Shown piece after piece: positions 33,887 through 41,984 of a stretch of DNA of 64,000 bases. Each line of letters opens with the position of its first letter. Within the stretch, counting starts at the first letter, position 1. A program made the translations under genes and the position numbers. Source of the stretch: Christensenella tenuis (lineage in GTDB: Bacteria; Bacillota; Clostridia; Christensenellales; Christensenellaceae); NCBI RefSeq assembly GCF_014287795.1, contig NZ_JACOON010000006.1, positions 1 to 64,000 of the forward strand, given 5' to 3'. The notes under the pieces are model-generated. The model was not told the DNA's origin, made no database searches, and saw only the letters and a program-made list of their open reading frames with translations.

Positions 33887-35785
33887 TTACATCAGGCCGG
33901 CGACCATTTCGCAAAAGGCGGAAGGATCTTCCACCGGCAGCCCGGCCATCAGTTCCGCCTGGTGGTAAAGGATCTTTACATAGGTTTCCGCTTTTTCCGG
34001 ATCTGTTTTTTGCAGCTCTTTCAATTTTCCGAACACCGGATGCTCCGCATTGAATTCGAGCACCCGCTCAGCTTTCATTTCATTTTCGGGCTGCACCTGT
34101 TTTAAATATTTTTCCATCTCAAAAGAAAGAGGCCCTTCCGCCGTCAGGCATACGGGCTGGCTGCGCAGTTTACCGGAAATACGCGCCTCCTTGACCCGGC
34201 CTTTCAGCACGTCTGCCGCAAAGCCGAGCAGGTCTTTGTTTTCCTCTGCCTGTTTTTCGATTTCCTTCTTTTCTTCGTCTGTTTTCAGGTCGGCGTCCGC
34301 GCGGCTGATGGACTGGATCGGTTTCCCGTCATACGCCATCAGCGCCTGCGCCACAAATTCGTCCACTTCGTCCGTGAAATAAAGGATTTCATATCCCTTC
34401 TCCCGGATATATTCCGTCTGCGGCAGCGAAGCGATCATCTGGATATTTTCGCCCGTTGCATAATAGATGGATTTTTGATCTTCCTTCATGCGTCCCACAT
34501 ATTCCGCCAGCGAAGTAAGCTTTTCTCCTGCAGAGGAAGGGAACAACAACAGGTCTTTCAGCTTGTCTTTATGCGCTCCGAAGTCCGCCATAACGCCATA
34601 TTTGAGCTGGAGGCCAAACGCCTGCCAGAATTTCTCATAGGCTTCGCGGTCGCTTCCCATTATCTTTTCCAGTTCGCCCTGTATTTTCTTTTCGATATTG
34701 GAGGCGATCGCCGTCAGGTGGCGGGTCTGCTGCAGCATCTCGCGGGAAATATTGAGCGAGATATCCGGCGAATCCACCACGCCGCGCACGAAGCGGAAAT
34801 GTTCGGGCACCAGTTCTTCACAGCGGTCCATAATCAACACGCCGCTTGAATAGAGCTGCAGCCCTTTTTTGTACTCCTTCGTGTAATAATCATAGCTGGC
34901 CTTCGCAGGAATAAACAGCAGCGCCTTATAACTTATGAGCCCCTCCGCATCCACACGGATGGTTTTGAGCGGATCTTCGAAATCAAAGAACTTTTCCTTA
35001 TAAAACTGGTTAAGGTCTTCCTCCGTCACTTCGCTTTTATTGCGCTGCCAGATAGGCACCATGCTGTTTAAGGTATCTACTTCCCGGTAGGTTTCCCATT
35101 CCGGCTCCGCATCCGCCTGCCCCGCATTTTTGTTGCGGGAATGTTCCATTTCCATCTGGACGGGATAGCGGATATAGTCGGAATATTTTTTTACCAGCGC
35201 CGCAAGGCTGTTTTCATTCAGGAAGCGGCTATAGTCTTCTCCATCTGTATCCGGCTTGATCTCCATGATGATTTCGGTGCCCTGCGTTTCCTTTTCGCAG
35301 GGGACGATGGTGTAACCGTCCGCGCCGGAAGACTGCCACTTCCAGCCTTCCTCATCCCCATATTTCCTGCTGATGACGGTGATTTTATCGCTGACCATGA
35401 ACGCAGAATAAAAACCCACGCCAAATTGGCCGATGATGTCGATATCTTCCTGCTCCTTCGCCTGCTCCATATCGCTTTTGAACTGGAGCGATCCACTGCG
35501 GGCAATCACGCCGAGGTTGGATTCCAGGTCTTCTTTATTCATGCCGATCCCGTTATCGGACAGCTTAAGCACCCGTTTTTCCCGGTCCGGCTCGATACGG
35601 ATATAAAAATCGCTCCGCGAGAGCCCCGTGCCGCTGTCTGTCAGCGAAAGATATAGCAGTTTATCAATCGCGTCGCTTGCGTTGGAGATCAGCTCGCGCA
35701 GGAAAATTTCTTTATGGGTATAGATGGAATTGATCATCAGGTCCAGCAAACGCTTCGATTCTGCCTTAAATTGCTTTTTTGCCAT
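33887..35785 (-). CDS. htpG: Molecular chaperone HtpG (Hsp90)
   Basis: A 632-residue Hsp90. The GHKL ATP-binding domain has 'ELISNASDAIDKLLYLSL' (catalytic Glu and Asn), 'LKLSDNGIGMNKEDL' and 'IGQFGVGFYSAFMVSDK'. The middle domain has 'GVVDSPDISLNISREMLQQ' with the gamma-phosphate Arg, and the C-terminal dimerisation domain follows. Full length for the family. GAGGTGA precedes the start; a sigma-A promoter lies upstream. No CIRCE element is seen. Confidence 0.96.
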   Translation of the reverse strand: MAKKQFKAESKRLLDLMINSIYTHKEIFLRELISNASDAIDKLLYLSLTDSGTGLSRSDFYIRIEPDREKRVLKLSDNGIGMNKEDLESNLGVIARSGSLQFKSDMEQAKEQEDIDIIGQFGVGFYSAFMVSDKITVISRKYGDEEGWKWQSSGADGYTIVPCEKETQGTEIIMEIKPDTDGEDYSRFLNENSLAALVKKYSDYIRYPVQMEMEHSRNKNAGQADAEPEWETYREVDTLNSMVPIWQRNKSEVTEEDLNQFYKEKFFDFEDPLKTIRVDAEGLISYKALLFIPAKASYDYYTKEYKKGLQLYSSGVLIMDRCEELVPEHFRFVRGVVDSPDISLNISREMLQQTRHLTAIASNIEKKIQGELEKIMGSDREAYEKFWQAFGLQLKYGVMADFGAHKDKLKDLLLFPSSAGEKLTSLAEYVGRMKEDQKSIYYATGENIQMIASLPQTEYIREKGYEILYFTDEVDEFVAQALMAYDGKPIQSISRADADLKTDEEKKEIEKQAEENKDLLGFAADVLKGRVKEARISGKLRSQPVCLTAEGPLSFEMEKYLKQVQPENEMKAERVLEFNAEHPVFGKLKELQKTDPEKAETYVKILYHQAELMAGLPVEDPSAFCEMVAGLM

Positions 35786-35821
35786 ATTGATATCACCTCT
35801 AAAATCTTATTATAAATAAAA

Positions 35822-35849
35822 ATTATACCTCCTTTTCGAGATAATGCAA
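35822..35849 (-). promoter_or_regulatory. htpG promoter
   Basis: Minus-strand TTGCAT (35849-35844), 16-bp spacer, TATAAT (35827-35822), about 37 bp before the htpG start. Confidence 0.75.
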
Positions 35850-36190
35850 TGCCCTGATCCGTATTCCTGCATAGAAAGCGCCGTTCCCATTCCCACAAAT
35901 ATACGGTTGGGACGCAGATGCCGTTACAGAAGCCGGCCGGATACCGGGTTTACGAAAAGCAATAGGAAAAAACAAATAAGGCACACCAGGGAACTGATGT
36001 CAGCAGCTATACTTGCGGCGGTTCCATCTTCCAATTTTCCGAGCGGCATCCCAAAACCGGGGAGGGTAATTTCCGGCTCCTTTACCAAGCGCTTGGCACG
36101 GCATAGGGGTTCCCCCGTTGGTTTTCGCCGGAGGTACAGCCGGCTGAAAGGAGATTTGCCGCAAGAGACCGGTTTTTCTGAGGCAGATAA
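35850..36190. other. Gene-free stretch between XRE gene and htpG
   Basis: No ORF with plausible composition or ribosome-binding site. One 12-bp palindrome, CCAAGCGCTTGG (36085-36096), has no adjacent gene. I see no repeat or RNA structure otherwise. Confidence 0.5.
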
Positions 36191-36194
36191 AAAA

Positions 36195-36217
36195 CAAAAA
36201 ACCGCTTCATCGCGGTT
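36195..36217 (-). terminator. Terminator of the XRE gene
   Basis: Minus-strand AACCGC / GCGGTT stem with a 6-base loop (36217-36200), then a T-rich tail. About 32 bp after the XRE stop. Confidence 0.8.
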
Positions 36218-36248
36218 CTTGATTTGCCTTCATAATCATCTGGACAAA

Positions 36249-36647
36249 TTACTTTTTGTGTTCTTTTGCGTTGTAATAATCCGAATAGGAAGATAGCACT
36301 GCCTTCATTTTATCTTTTCCGATATTTTTATACACGTCATACATCATCGTAATATCTTCTGGTTCATACTCTTTTTTCAGCATTTCCAAAAACGCTTCCG
36401 CAGATTTGTCTTTGCTGTAGTCAATCTGGAAAAAATCCGAAAGTGTGATACCAAAAAATTCACACAGGTCATAAATACTAACAACGGTTGGATTATATTT
36501 TTGATTCACCAAATTAGATACAAGATTTTCACCGTGCCCTGTCAGTTGGCTTAGTGTTTTCCTGCTCTTTACTTTATTATCAGCAAGAAGTTCATTCAGC
36601 CTGGCGGCAATAAACTCTCCTACATATTTTTTGCTTTCATCACTCAT
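36249..36647 (-). CDS. XRE-family helix-turn-helix regulator
   Basis: A 132-residue protein with an N-terminal HTH_3 domain: 'ARLNELLADNKVKSRKTLSQ' then 'GENLVSNLVNQKYNPTVVSI' and 'LCEFFGITLSDFF' (about residues 15-75). The C-terminal part, about 55 residues, is acidic and helical with no recognised domain. There is no Shine-Dalgarno sequence before 36647; a TATACT (36659-36654) would put the transcription start at or next to the ATG, so translation may be leaderless. Target genes unknown. Confidence 0.8.
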   Translation of the reverse strand: MSDESKKYVGEFIAARLNELLADNKVKSRKTLSQLTGHGENLVSNLVNQKYNPTVVSIYDLCEFFGITLSDFFQIDYSKDKSAEAFLEMLKKEYEPEDITMMYDVYKNIGKDKMKAVLSSYSDYYNAKEHKK

Positions 36648-36722
36648 ATAGTAAGTATAGTTTGCTTCAAATCTCGTTAGCGCTTTATAGGATTCTATTT
36701 CAATTCATTATACAACTATATA

Positions 36723-36751
36723 TTGTTCTTTTTGTTTGTAGGGAGTATAAT
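36723..36751 (+). promoter_or_regulatory. Promoter of the SLOG-like gene
   Basis: TTGTTC (36723-36728), 17-bp spacer, TATAAT (36746-36751), about 170 bp before the start at 36921. A long untranslated leader would result; I see no known riboswitch in it. Confidence 0.55.
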
Positions 36752-36920
36752 AATCCTACCAAGCACCCTAAAGGGCGCAAAGCGCATAACTTTACTGGTA
36801 CTCCTTGTTTTCAGTTTACACCTGCGCGCGCCTCTCGTGGGTTAAATTACGGGAACAGCAGCAAAATTTAATACTTTCATTTTGCCGCTTCCCGGACTTC
36901 GAGCAAAGAGAGATAAAAAA

Positions 36921-37832
36921 ATGCTTGCTTGCGCCTTTATGGATAACCGCAGCCAAACAGAGCTGAACCCGCGTGGGAAAGCGGGAACCTTTTTTACCCG
37001 TGAAATGCGGGACGCCCTGCTGCTTGAGATCGCGCACCTTTACCGTCGGGACGTCAGGGAGTTTTTTGTGACAGCCCGCTCCCCGTCCAGCGCCGAATTT
37101 GTCCGATTGGTCCTTTTGGTGAAAAAGATGCTTGCGGCGGAAGATCTTAAGACGGCTTTCATCACCCCCCGCAACAAAAATACCCCGCTTGCAAAGCAAC
37201 TGCTGCAGTTAACGGACCGCGTGGCCTGCGTCTGCGAAGAAGCCGTGGCAGGCCGCTCGTTCGAGGTTCAGTACCATAAAATGCTGGCGGACTCCGCCTA
37301 TCTTATTTTTATCGGCAAAAACAGAAATTCGAAATACTACCGCTGTGCATATACCGGCGGCAAAAAGATACGCTTTTTCGGCAGTGTGGATTCCAGCTAT
37401 CACATGGATTTCCGGGCGGAATCTACCGTATGCAGCGTGAACCATTGCGGTTCACCGATGAGGTTGGAACATTCCACCTGTTCCCGGCAGCTTAGGTACA
37501 TAGAGGAATGCGCTCACAGCCTGGACATACGCGGAACGCTTCAGCCAGATGCATACGGTGCGTGTGAAGCGCACATCCGGGAAATCTATACGCCTGTGAT
37601 TAAGGCCCTGCGTGACCGGCTGCATTGCATAACCTGCTTGATTGACTTGAACGATCCGGCGCTCGACGGAATGTATTGGGCGTGGAACAAGCTCAACAGC
37701 CGGGCTGTACAGGCCGAGATCGATTCCAACACAGGCACATCCTGTACACCTGTCGCTGCGGTCCTGAGAAAAAACGCCGACCTACAGTTCGATAAGTTAA
37801 AACTGGCCCTGCAAAATGCGTGCGGCAAATAA
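36921..37832 (+). CDS. SLOG/YpsA-like protein with uncharacterised C-terminal domain
   Basis: A 303-residue protein. Residues about 20-165 follow the layout of DUF1273/YpsA SLOG proteins: 'REMRDALLLEIAHLYRRDVR', 'FFVTARSPSSAEFVRLVLLV', 'VACVCEEAVAGRSFEVQYHK', 'DSAYLIFIGKNRNSKYYRC'. The normal G-G-A-R-G nucleotide loop is replaced by TARSPSS, so ligand binding may differ. Residues 166-303 form a second, Cys-containing region ('CITCLIDLNDPALDGMYWAW') I do not recognise. Start at 36921 is chosen for AAGAGAGA upstream. A canonical YpsA-like protein sits at 52707-53249 for comparison. Function unknown. Confidence 0.6.
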   Translation: MLACAFMDNRSQTELNPRGKAGTFFTREMRDALLLEIAHLYRRDVREFFVTARSPSSAEFVRLVLLVKKMLAAEDLKTAFITPRNKNTPLAKQLLQLTDRVACVCEEAVAGRSFEVQYHKMLADSAYLIFIGKNRNSKYYRCAYTGGKKIRFFGSVDSSYHMDFRAESTVCSVNHCGSPMRLEHSTCSRQLRYIEECAHSLDIRGTLQPDAYGACEAHIREIYTPVIKALRDRLHCITCLIDLNDPALDGMYWAWNKLNSRAVQAEIDSNTGTSCTPVAAVLRKNADLQFDKLKLALQNACGK

Positions 37833-37924
37833 AACGGAAAGGAAACTATCCTCTTTTCATTTCCCTACCCGACGGGCTGGAACCATTTTGCCTGCTTCCG
37901 TTACATTGATCCTAACGCGGCCCA

Positions 37925-38464
37925 TTATGAGGGCGGGCTGCATCTGGAACAGGGGGAATATCCCTGTGCCTGCGCGTCATCGAGCGAAATTGCATGCTTG
38001 CTTTTTTTCAGATAGCTACAGCTTCCAGTGTGGTATTTTGCCCCTGTATTTGTGATATAGACCGTTGTTTCGCCGCTGCCGCGCGTGGAATCGCCGTCAT
38101 CTGAGGTAGCACGGGAAGAAACCGCCGCAGATTTCTGCGCCGATAGATTTTCTATCTGCGTATCCTTTTCAGCGATCTGTGCTTGTAAGGCGCTATTCTG
38201 ATCCGTTAATTCCCGGACCTTTTGCTCCGCTGCCGCAAGTTGGCTGGTCAAATTACTATTTTGTGTTTTCAAGTCCTGCAATTCCGCGGTAAGCTTATCT
38301 GTTTGGGCTGAAAGGTCACTTATGGATTCTTCCAAATTTTGTTGTACTTGTACCGATTCATCACGTTCCTGAACCGCTTGTTCATATTTTTCCGGTGCAA
38401 CGCCGCAAGCGATCAACCCTATGCACAGCAGGATAACCAGCAGTATTGGCATTATCTTTTTCAT
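37925..38464 (-). CDS. Coiled-coil lipoprotein with Ada-like Cys domain
   Basis: A 179-residue lipoprotein. Lipobox LIAC (Cys20) ends the signal segment. Residues about 28-110 are a continuous coiled coil with heptad pattern ('LSAQTDKLTAELQDLKTQNS', 'QIAEKDTQIENLSAQ'). A Ser/Asp/Gly linker leads to the C-terminal module 'VYITNTGAKYHTGSCSYLKK' ... 'GYSPCSRC', which resembles the small Ada-type metal-binding or Ada_Zn-like domain often found on competence-related nucleases. It probably sits on the outer face of the membrane. Convergent with the SLOG-like gene. Confidence 0.75.
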   Translation of the reverse strand: MKKIMPILLVILLCIGLIACGVAPEKYEQAVQERDESVQVQQNLEESISDLSAQTDKLTAELQDLKTQNSNLTSQLAAAEQKVRELTDQNSALQAQIAEKDTQIENLSAQKSAAVSSRATSDDGDSTRGSGETTVYITNTGAKYHTGSCSYLKKSKHAISLDDAQAQGYSPCSRCSPPS

Positions 38465-38847
38465 TTGTTTTCCTCCGCTTTCCTACAAGTTTAATATTGC
38501 TTCGATCCCGGCGGCAGCCTGCCGGAAACTATGCTTTATTGCAATTATATTGTCGCTGAATATACAAAGTCCATTCAATTTTTTTATTCGTTATTGTTCG
38601 TATTTTCCTCTTATTTTTCGTTACAGATAAACCGAATTGCATCTGCCAAAAATCCCCCTAATATATGAAAAAAGCCATTTTCCGCACTCCCCGTGCAAGG
38701 CGGCGTTTATGTCGTTTGCGGGACTCGGCGCCGCGGCGAAAGCCTAGTGGAATCTGCGCGGAATGGAGGAACAGGCGCAAGGGGAAATTTTGATTTAAAT
38801 GAAAAAACAGAACAAGGAAAACCTTTTTCCGAAGCAGTGCGCCTGGC

Positions 38848-38928
38848 GCGCTTGCATGAACCCCCGGGGATTCGAATCCTCCATGACATAAAAATACCAT
38901 TCCGTACGCTTCGCGCACAGAATGGTAT
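38848..38928. repeat. 81-bp direct repeat, copy A1
   Basis: Nearly identical to 39175-39256 (one substitution and one extra A there). It starts GCGCTTGCATGAACCCCCGG, contains a TTCGAAT tRNA T-loop-like core, and ends in a hairpin with ATACCATTC / GAATGGTAT arms. Protein-like ORFs here are meaningless read-through of the repeats. Confidence 0.85.
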
Positions 38929-38975
38929 CTGTGTATTACTGACAATATAGATGTTTAACATTGCCGGAAATGGGG

Positions 38976-39056
38976 CCCCGAAAAGGCGGTAGCGACAGAG
39001 AGCCATTGTGAGCGCGCTCGCAAGCGAACAGGCGAACCAAGCGTGCCTTTTTGGGG
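38976..39056. repeat. Long inverted repeat between the two direct repeats
   Basis: CCCCGAAAAGGC (38976-38987) is complementary to GCCTTTTTGGGG (39045-39056) with one G-T mismatch; the intervening 57 bp are GC-rich with smaller inverted segments. Could be a hairpin element or leftover of a small mobile sequence. Confidence 0.5.
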
Positions 39057-39134
39057 AGAAGGAGCGGTGATGGAGCGATTAAAAATCCCCCTCGGAATCT
39101 TGGAGGATCATAATCGCGGAATCCACCGCGACGT

Positions 39135-39150
39135 GGTGTGCCAGAAGGGA
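39135..39150 (-). repeat. Duplicated 3' end of tRNA-Arg
   Basis: GGTGTGCCAGAAGGGA (39135-39150) repeats exactly the CC and 3' acceptor part of the tRNA-Arg gene (39259-39274), 124 bp away. Such tRNA 3'-end duplications are the usual trace of att sites of integrative elements. Confidence 0.6.
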
Positions 39151-39174
39151 TAGCGCGCGCTGCGCCTTTGGCTT

Positions 39175-39256
39175 GCGCTTGCATGAACCCCCGGGGATTC
39201 GAATCCTCTATGACATAAAAAATACCATTCCGTACGCTTCGCGCACAGAATGGTAT
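39175..39256 (-). repeat. 82-bp direct repeat, copy A2, including the tRNA-Arg terminator
   Basis: Second copy of the repeat at 38848-38928. Its end, directly after the tRNA CCA, forms on the minus strand an ATACCATTC...GAATGGTAT hairpin followed by TTTTTTATG, a good intrinsic terminator for the tRNA transcript. Confidence 0.8.
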
Positions 39257-39257
39257 T

Positions 39258-39334
39258 TGGTGTGCCAGAAGGGATTCGAACCCCCGACCTTTTGATTCGT
39301 AGTCAAACACTCTATCCAGCTGAGCTACTGGCAC
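39258..39334 (-). tRNA. tRNA-Arg (ACG anticodon)
   Basis: A 77-nt tRNA including encoded CCA. Acceptor stem GTGCCAG/CTGGCAC, D-arm region AGCTCAGCTGGATAGAG, anticodon arm TTTGA-CTACGAA-TCAAA with anticodon ACG, T-arm GGGGG-TTCGAAT-CCC. Read on the minus strand. A consensus promoter precedes and a terminator follows it. Confidence 0.95.
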
Positions 39335-39358
39335 AACTATAAAATTTGAAGCTATATT

Positions 39359-39387
39359 ATTGTATAATAAAGCCTCGAAAAAGTCAA
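39359..39387 (-). promoter_or_regulatory. tRNA-Arg promoter
   Basis: Minus-strand TTGACT (39387-39382), 17-bp spacer, TACAAT (39364-39359), 25 bp before the mature 5' end. Confidence 0.85.
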
Positions 39388-39749
39388 CGGCTTGATTAAA
39401 ATCTTTTATACATTGTCAAATGATATGTTACACATTGGCGGCAGGATCGCTGCAGTATTGGAGAAGGGATTTTTTCCCAATATCAACAGCGGAAAACGGT
39501 TTTCCTTCTTCTGGTAACGTTTCAGTTGTGTATTTGTGTTTTCTACACTATGAGAAGCTCCTGTCATTATAAAGTTTCTCCTGATTTATTCTGTGTCCCC
39601 GTTTCACTTTGCTATTATGCCAGGGCGACACCGTTCATATACGCTTATGCACCATCCCCGCTGCAATATCTTTCAAGCTTTGGGTTCGCCTTTCGCCAAT
39701 ACTTTTATGGCGAAAGGCGGTGAAAAACCTAAAATTACAAAAATGCCTC
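39388..39749. other. Gene-free stretch with one strong hairpin
   Basis: No convincing ORF. An 11-bp perfect inverted repeat CGCCTTTCGCC / GGCGAAAGGCG (39687-39697, 39709-39719) has no U-run on either strand. Otherwise AT-rich sequence without recognised features. Confidence 0.45.
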
Positions 39750-39780
39750 TTGACTTGGAGTGCACTCCAGATGGTACTCT
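39750..39780 (+). promoter_or_regulatory. MerR-type promoter (19-bp spacer) of the ECF/AKR operon
   Basis: TTGACT (39750-39755) and TACTCT (39775-39780) are separated by 19 bp, the over-long spacer typical of MerR-activated promoters. The spacer holds the perfect palindrome TGGAGTGCACTCCA (39756-39769), which resembles the CTTGGAGT...ACTCC operators of electrophile-sensing MerR proteins (AdhR/NmlR group). No merR gene is encoded in the window. Confidence 0.82.
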
Positions 39781-39814
39781 TATAGCATAATAATCATTTA
39801 GGAGAGCTGATATC

Positions 39815-40372
39815 ATGTTACATGCAATTGCGCTTCAAAAGGAAGCAATCAAAACCAAATCCATAGCCATCCTGACAGCTATCATGCTTGCGGTGGCTTT
39901 GCCGCAGCTTTTTCACGTGTTGGGCGCTGTATCCGGCATGGGGACATCCCTCGGCCAGGTATTCCTGCCCATGCACCTGCCTATCTTGTTGGTGGGGCTG
40001 ATTGCGGGGCCAATCGTCGGTACGGTGGCAGGCGCGCTCAGTCCGCTTCTGAGTTTTGCTCTGTCCGGCATGCCCGTTGCCGGGATGGTTCCATTTATGA
40101 TGATTGAGCTTGCAGGATATGGCCTCGCGGCCGGATTGCTTGGAAAAACCAAAATGCCTGTTATCGTAAAACTCCTGTTGGCACAGATTGCCGGACGGGC
40201 GATCCGTGCGGCGGCCGTCCTCATTGCAGTCTATGGTATGGGCAGCGAAGCCGTGTCTATAAGCTCGATCTGGACAACCATTGCCTCTGGACTGCCAGGG
40301 CTTGTTCTCCAATGGTGCTTAATTCCGCTGGCCGTCTTTTGGCTGGAGAACCGGGAGAAAGGCCATGCGTGA
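39815..40372 (+). CDS. ECF transporter S component-like membrane protein
   Basis: A 185-residue protein with about six hydrophobic helices. 'GQVFLPMHLPILLVGLIAGP' followed by 'VAGALSPLLSFALSGMP' is the pattern of energy-coupling-factor substrate-binding (S) subunits. AGGAG lies ten bases before the ATG. Such subunits import vitamins or precursors together with a shared EcfAAT module encoded elsewhere. It is first in an operon with a DUF1893 protein and two ferredoxin-type aldo/keto reductases, an unusual partnership. Confidence 0.75.
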   Translation: MLHAIALQKEAIKTKSIAILTAIMLAVALPQLFHVLGAVSGMGTSLGQVFLPMHLPILLVGLIAGPIVGTVAGALSPLLSFALSGMPVAGMVPFMMIELAGYGLAAGLLGKTKMPVIVKLLLAQIAGRAIRAAAVLIAVYGMGSEAVSISSIWTTIASGLPGLVLQWCLIPLAVFWLENREKGHA

Positions 40373-40802
40373 CATAGAGCGCGCAAAAAAGCTGCTGGAA
40401 GCGGAAGGCTTTTCCTGCGTATTTACGCAGGGAGACACCATTTATACAAGCCGGAAAACAGGCGTCGCCCCTCTGGTGGAATTCCTCTCTTCGGGCATAA
40501 ATTTGAACGGTTTTTCGGCTGCGGATAAAATCATCGGCAAAGCTGCCGCCCTTTTGTTTGTGTTGGCTGGGGTGCGCGAAGTATACGCATCCGTAATGAG
40601 CGAACCTGCCGTGACAGTATTGCGGCAGAACAAAATCTGCCATTCCTACGGCATACTCACTCCTTCCATCGAAAACCGGACGGGCACCGGGCAATGCCCT
40701 ATGGAACAGGCCGTCGCCCGGATAGATGATCCCACGCAGGCGCTTACCGCGATCAGGGCCACAATGGAACACCTGGCAAATGGCCGGAAGGAGGATTTAT
40801 GA
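40365..40802 (+). CDS. DUF1893 domain protein
   Basis: A 145-residue protein. 'AKKLLEAEGFSCVFTQGDTI' then 'SRKTGVAPLVEFLSSG' and 'ADKIIGKAAALLFVLAGV' match the DUF1893 family (cytidine-deaminase-like fold, catalytic role unproven). 'CPMEQAVARIDDPTQALTAI' ends it. It overlaps the S-component gene by 8 bp and the next gene by 4 bp, so the three are translationally coupled. Confidence 0.8.
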   Translation: MRDIERAKKLLEAEGFSCVFTQGDTIYTSRKTGVAPLVEFLSSGINLNGFSAADKIIGKAAALLFVLAGVREVYASVMSEPAVTVLRQNKICHSYGILTPSIENRTGTGQCPMEQAVARIDDPTQALTAIRATMEHLANGRKEDL

Positions 40803-41944
40803 ACTATCGTACGCTTGGCAGTACAGGAATAAAAGTAAGCGAAATCGGCCTCGGATGCGAGGGCTTTTCCAACAGGGACGAAGCGTTCACCCATGAAATG
40901 TTCGGCCTTGCCCGGGAACATGGCGTAAACTGTATGGACCTCTACAGTCCTGATCCGGACTTGCGGAGCAGGATTGGAAAGGCCCTGCGCGGGCACAGGC
41001 AGGATTTTGTGATGCAGGCCCATTTATGCACCGTTTGGCAGGATGGGCAATATAAAAGGACGCGCAAAATGGAAGAAGTCCGTTTCGCTTTTGACGACTT
41101 GCTCGCACGCCTTGGAACGGATTACATTGACATCGGCATGATTCATTATGTCGATACTGTAGACGCATGGCAAAGCATTGAAAACGGTGGGATCCTGCGG
41201 TACGCTGAAGAATTGAAGGCCGCCGGGAAAATCCGGGAAATCGGCCTTTCCAGCCATAACCCTATCGCAGCGCGAAGAGCCGTGGAAAGCGGGCTGATCC
41301 GTGTGCTGATGTTCAGCGTCAATCCCTGTTACGATTTGCAGCCCGGAAGCGACAATGTTGAGGATTTATGGGCGGATGAAAGCTATGAAACGGAGCTTTT
41401 CAATATGGATCCCGACCGCGAGGCACTTTACGAAACATGCCAGCGTACGGGCGTCGGTATCACCGTAATGAAGGCGTTCGGCGGCGGCGATCTCCTGACC
41501 TCCGATTCCCCAGCCGGAGTCGCGCTGACGGTAAACCAGTGTATTCACTACGCGCTCACCCGCCCTGCCGTGGCGACGGTATTTGCGGGTGTTCATTCCC
41601 GCGAACAGTTCGAGGCGGACCTTGCCTACGAAACGGCTGGGGCCTGGGAAAAGGATTATGCGGCGGCGCTCGCCTCCTTTCCCAAAATCAGCTGGCAAGG
41701 CCATTGCATGTATTGCGGCCACTGCGCTCCCTGCCCTCAAGGCATCGACGTGGCGGCGGCAACTAAATTCCTGAATCTTGCAAAGGCGCAAGGCACGGTT
41801 CCGGAAACTGTACGCGAGCACTACGCCGCCCTTCCCCATCACGCCGGGGAATGCACCGCATGCGGCGCGTGCGAAACACGCTGCCCGTTTGGCGTAGCCA
41901 TCCGGGAAAATATGAAGCAGGCCAAAGAAATTTTTGGCGCATAA
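40799..41944 (+). CDS. Aldo/keto reductase with C-terminal ferredoxin domain
   Basis: A 381-residue protein. The AKR barrel has 'YRTLGSTGIKVSEIGLGCEG' at the N-terminus and the usual 'MDLYSPDPDLRSRIG' and 'IDIGMIHYVD' strands. The C-terminal part carries two 4Fe-4S clusters: CMYCGHCAPCPQG and CTACGACETRCP. Start ATG overlaps the DUF1893 stop (ATGA). Likely reduces an aldehyde or ketone using ferredoxin or NAD(P)H; the MerR-type promoter suggests a reactive carbonyl substrate. Confidence 0.88.
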   Translation: MNYRTLGSTGIKVSEIGLGCEGFSNRDEAFTHEMFGLAREHGVNCMDLYSPDPDLRSRIGKALRGHRQDFVMQAHLCTVWQDGQYKRTRKMEEVRFAFDDLLARLGTDYIDIGMIHYVDTVDAWQSIENGGILRYAEELKAAGKIREIGLSSHNPIAARRAVESGLIRVLMFSVNPCYDLQPGSDNVEDLWADESYETELFNMDPDREALYETCQRTGVGITVMKAFGGGDLLTSDSPAGVALTVNQCIHYALTRPAVATVFAGVHSREQFEADLAYETAGAWEKDYAAALASFPKISWQGHCMYCGHCAPCPQGIDVAAATKFLNLAKAQGTVPETVREHYAALPHHAGECTACGACETRCPFGVAIRENMKQAKEIFGA

Positions 41945-41984
41945 ACGCGCCGCATACTTTAACAGGAAAAAGAGGCGAATTTTC

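Noticed and set aside
36085..36096. Palindrome CCAAGCGCTTGG as an operator
   Set aside because: No promoter or gene start is near it; 12-bp palindromes arise by chance in a window of this size.
35844..36296. 150-codon plus-strand ORF upstream of htpG
   Set aside because: No ribosome-binding site, skewed Arg/Ser-rich composition, and it runs antisense into the XRE gene; no family resemblance.
38658..39334. Several long ORFs across the repeats and tRNA-Arg on both strands
   Set aside because: They read through a tRNA gene, its terminator and tandem repeats; no ribosome-binding sites, and sequence is explained by RNA and repeats.
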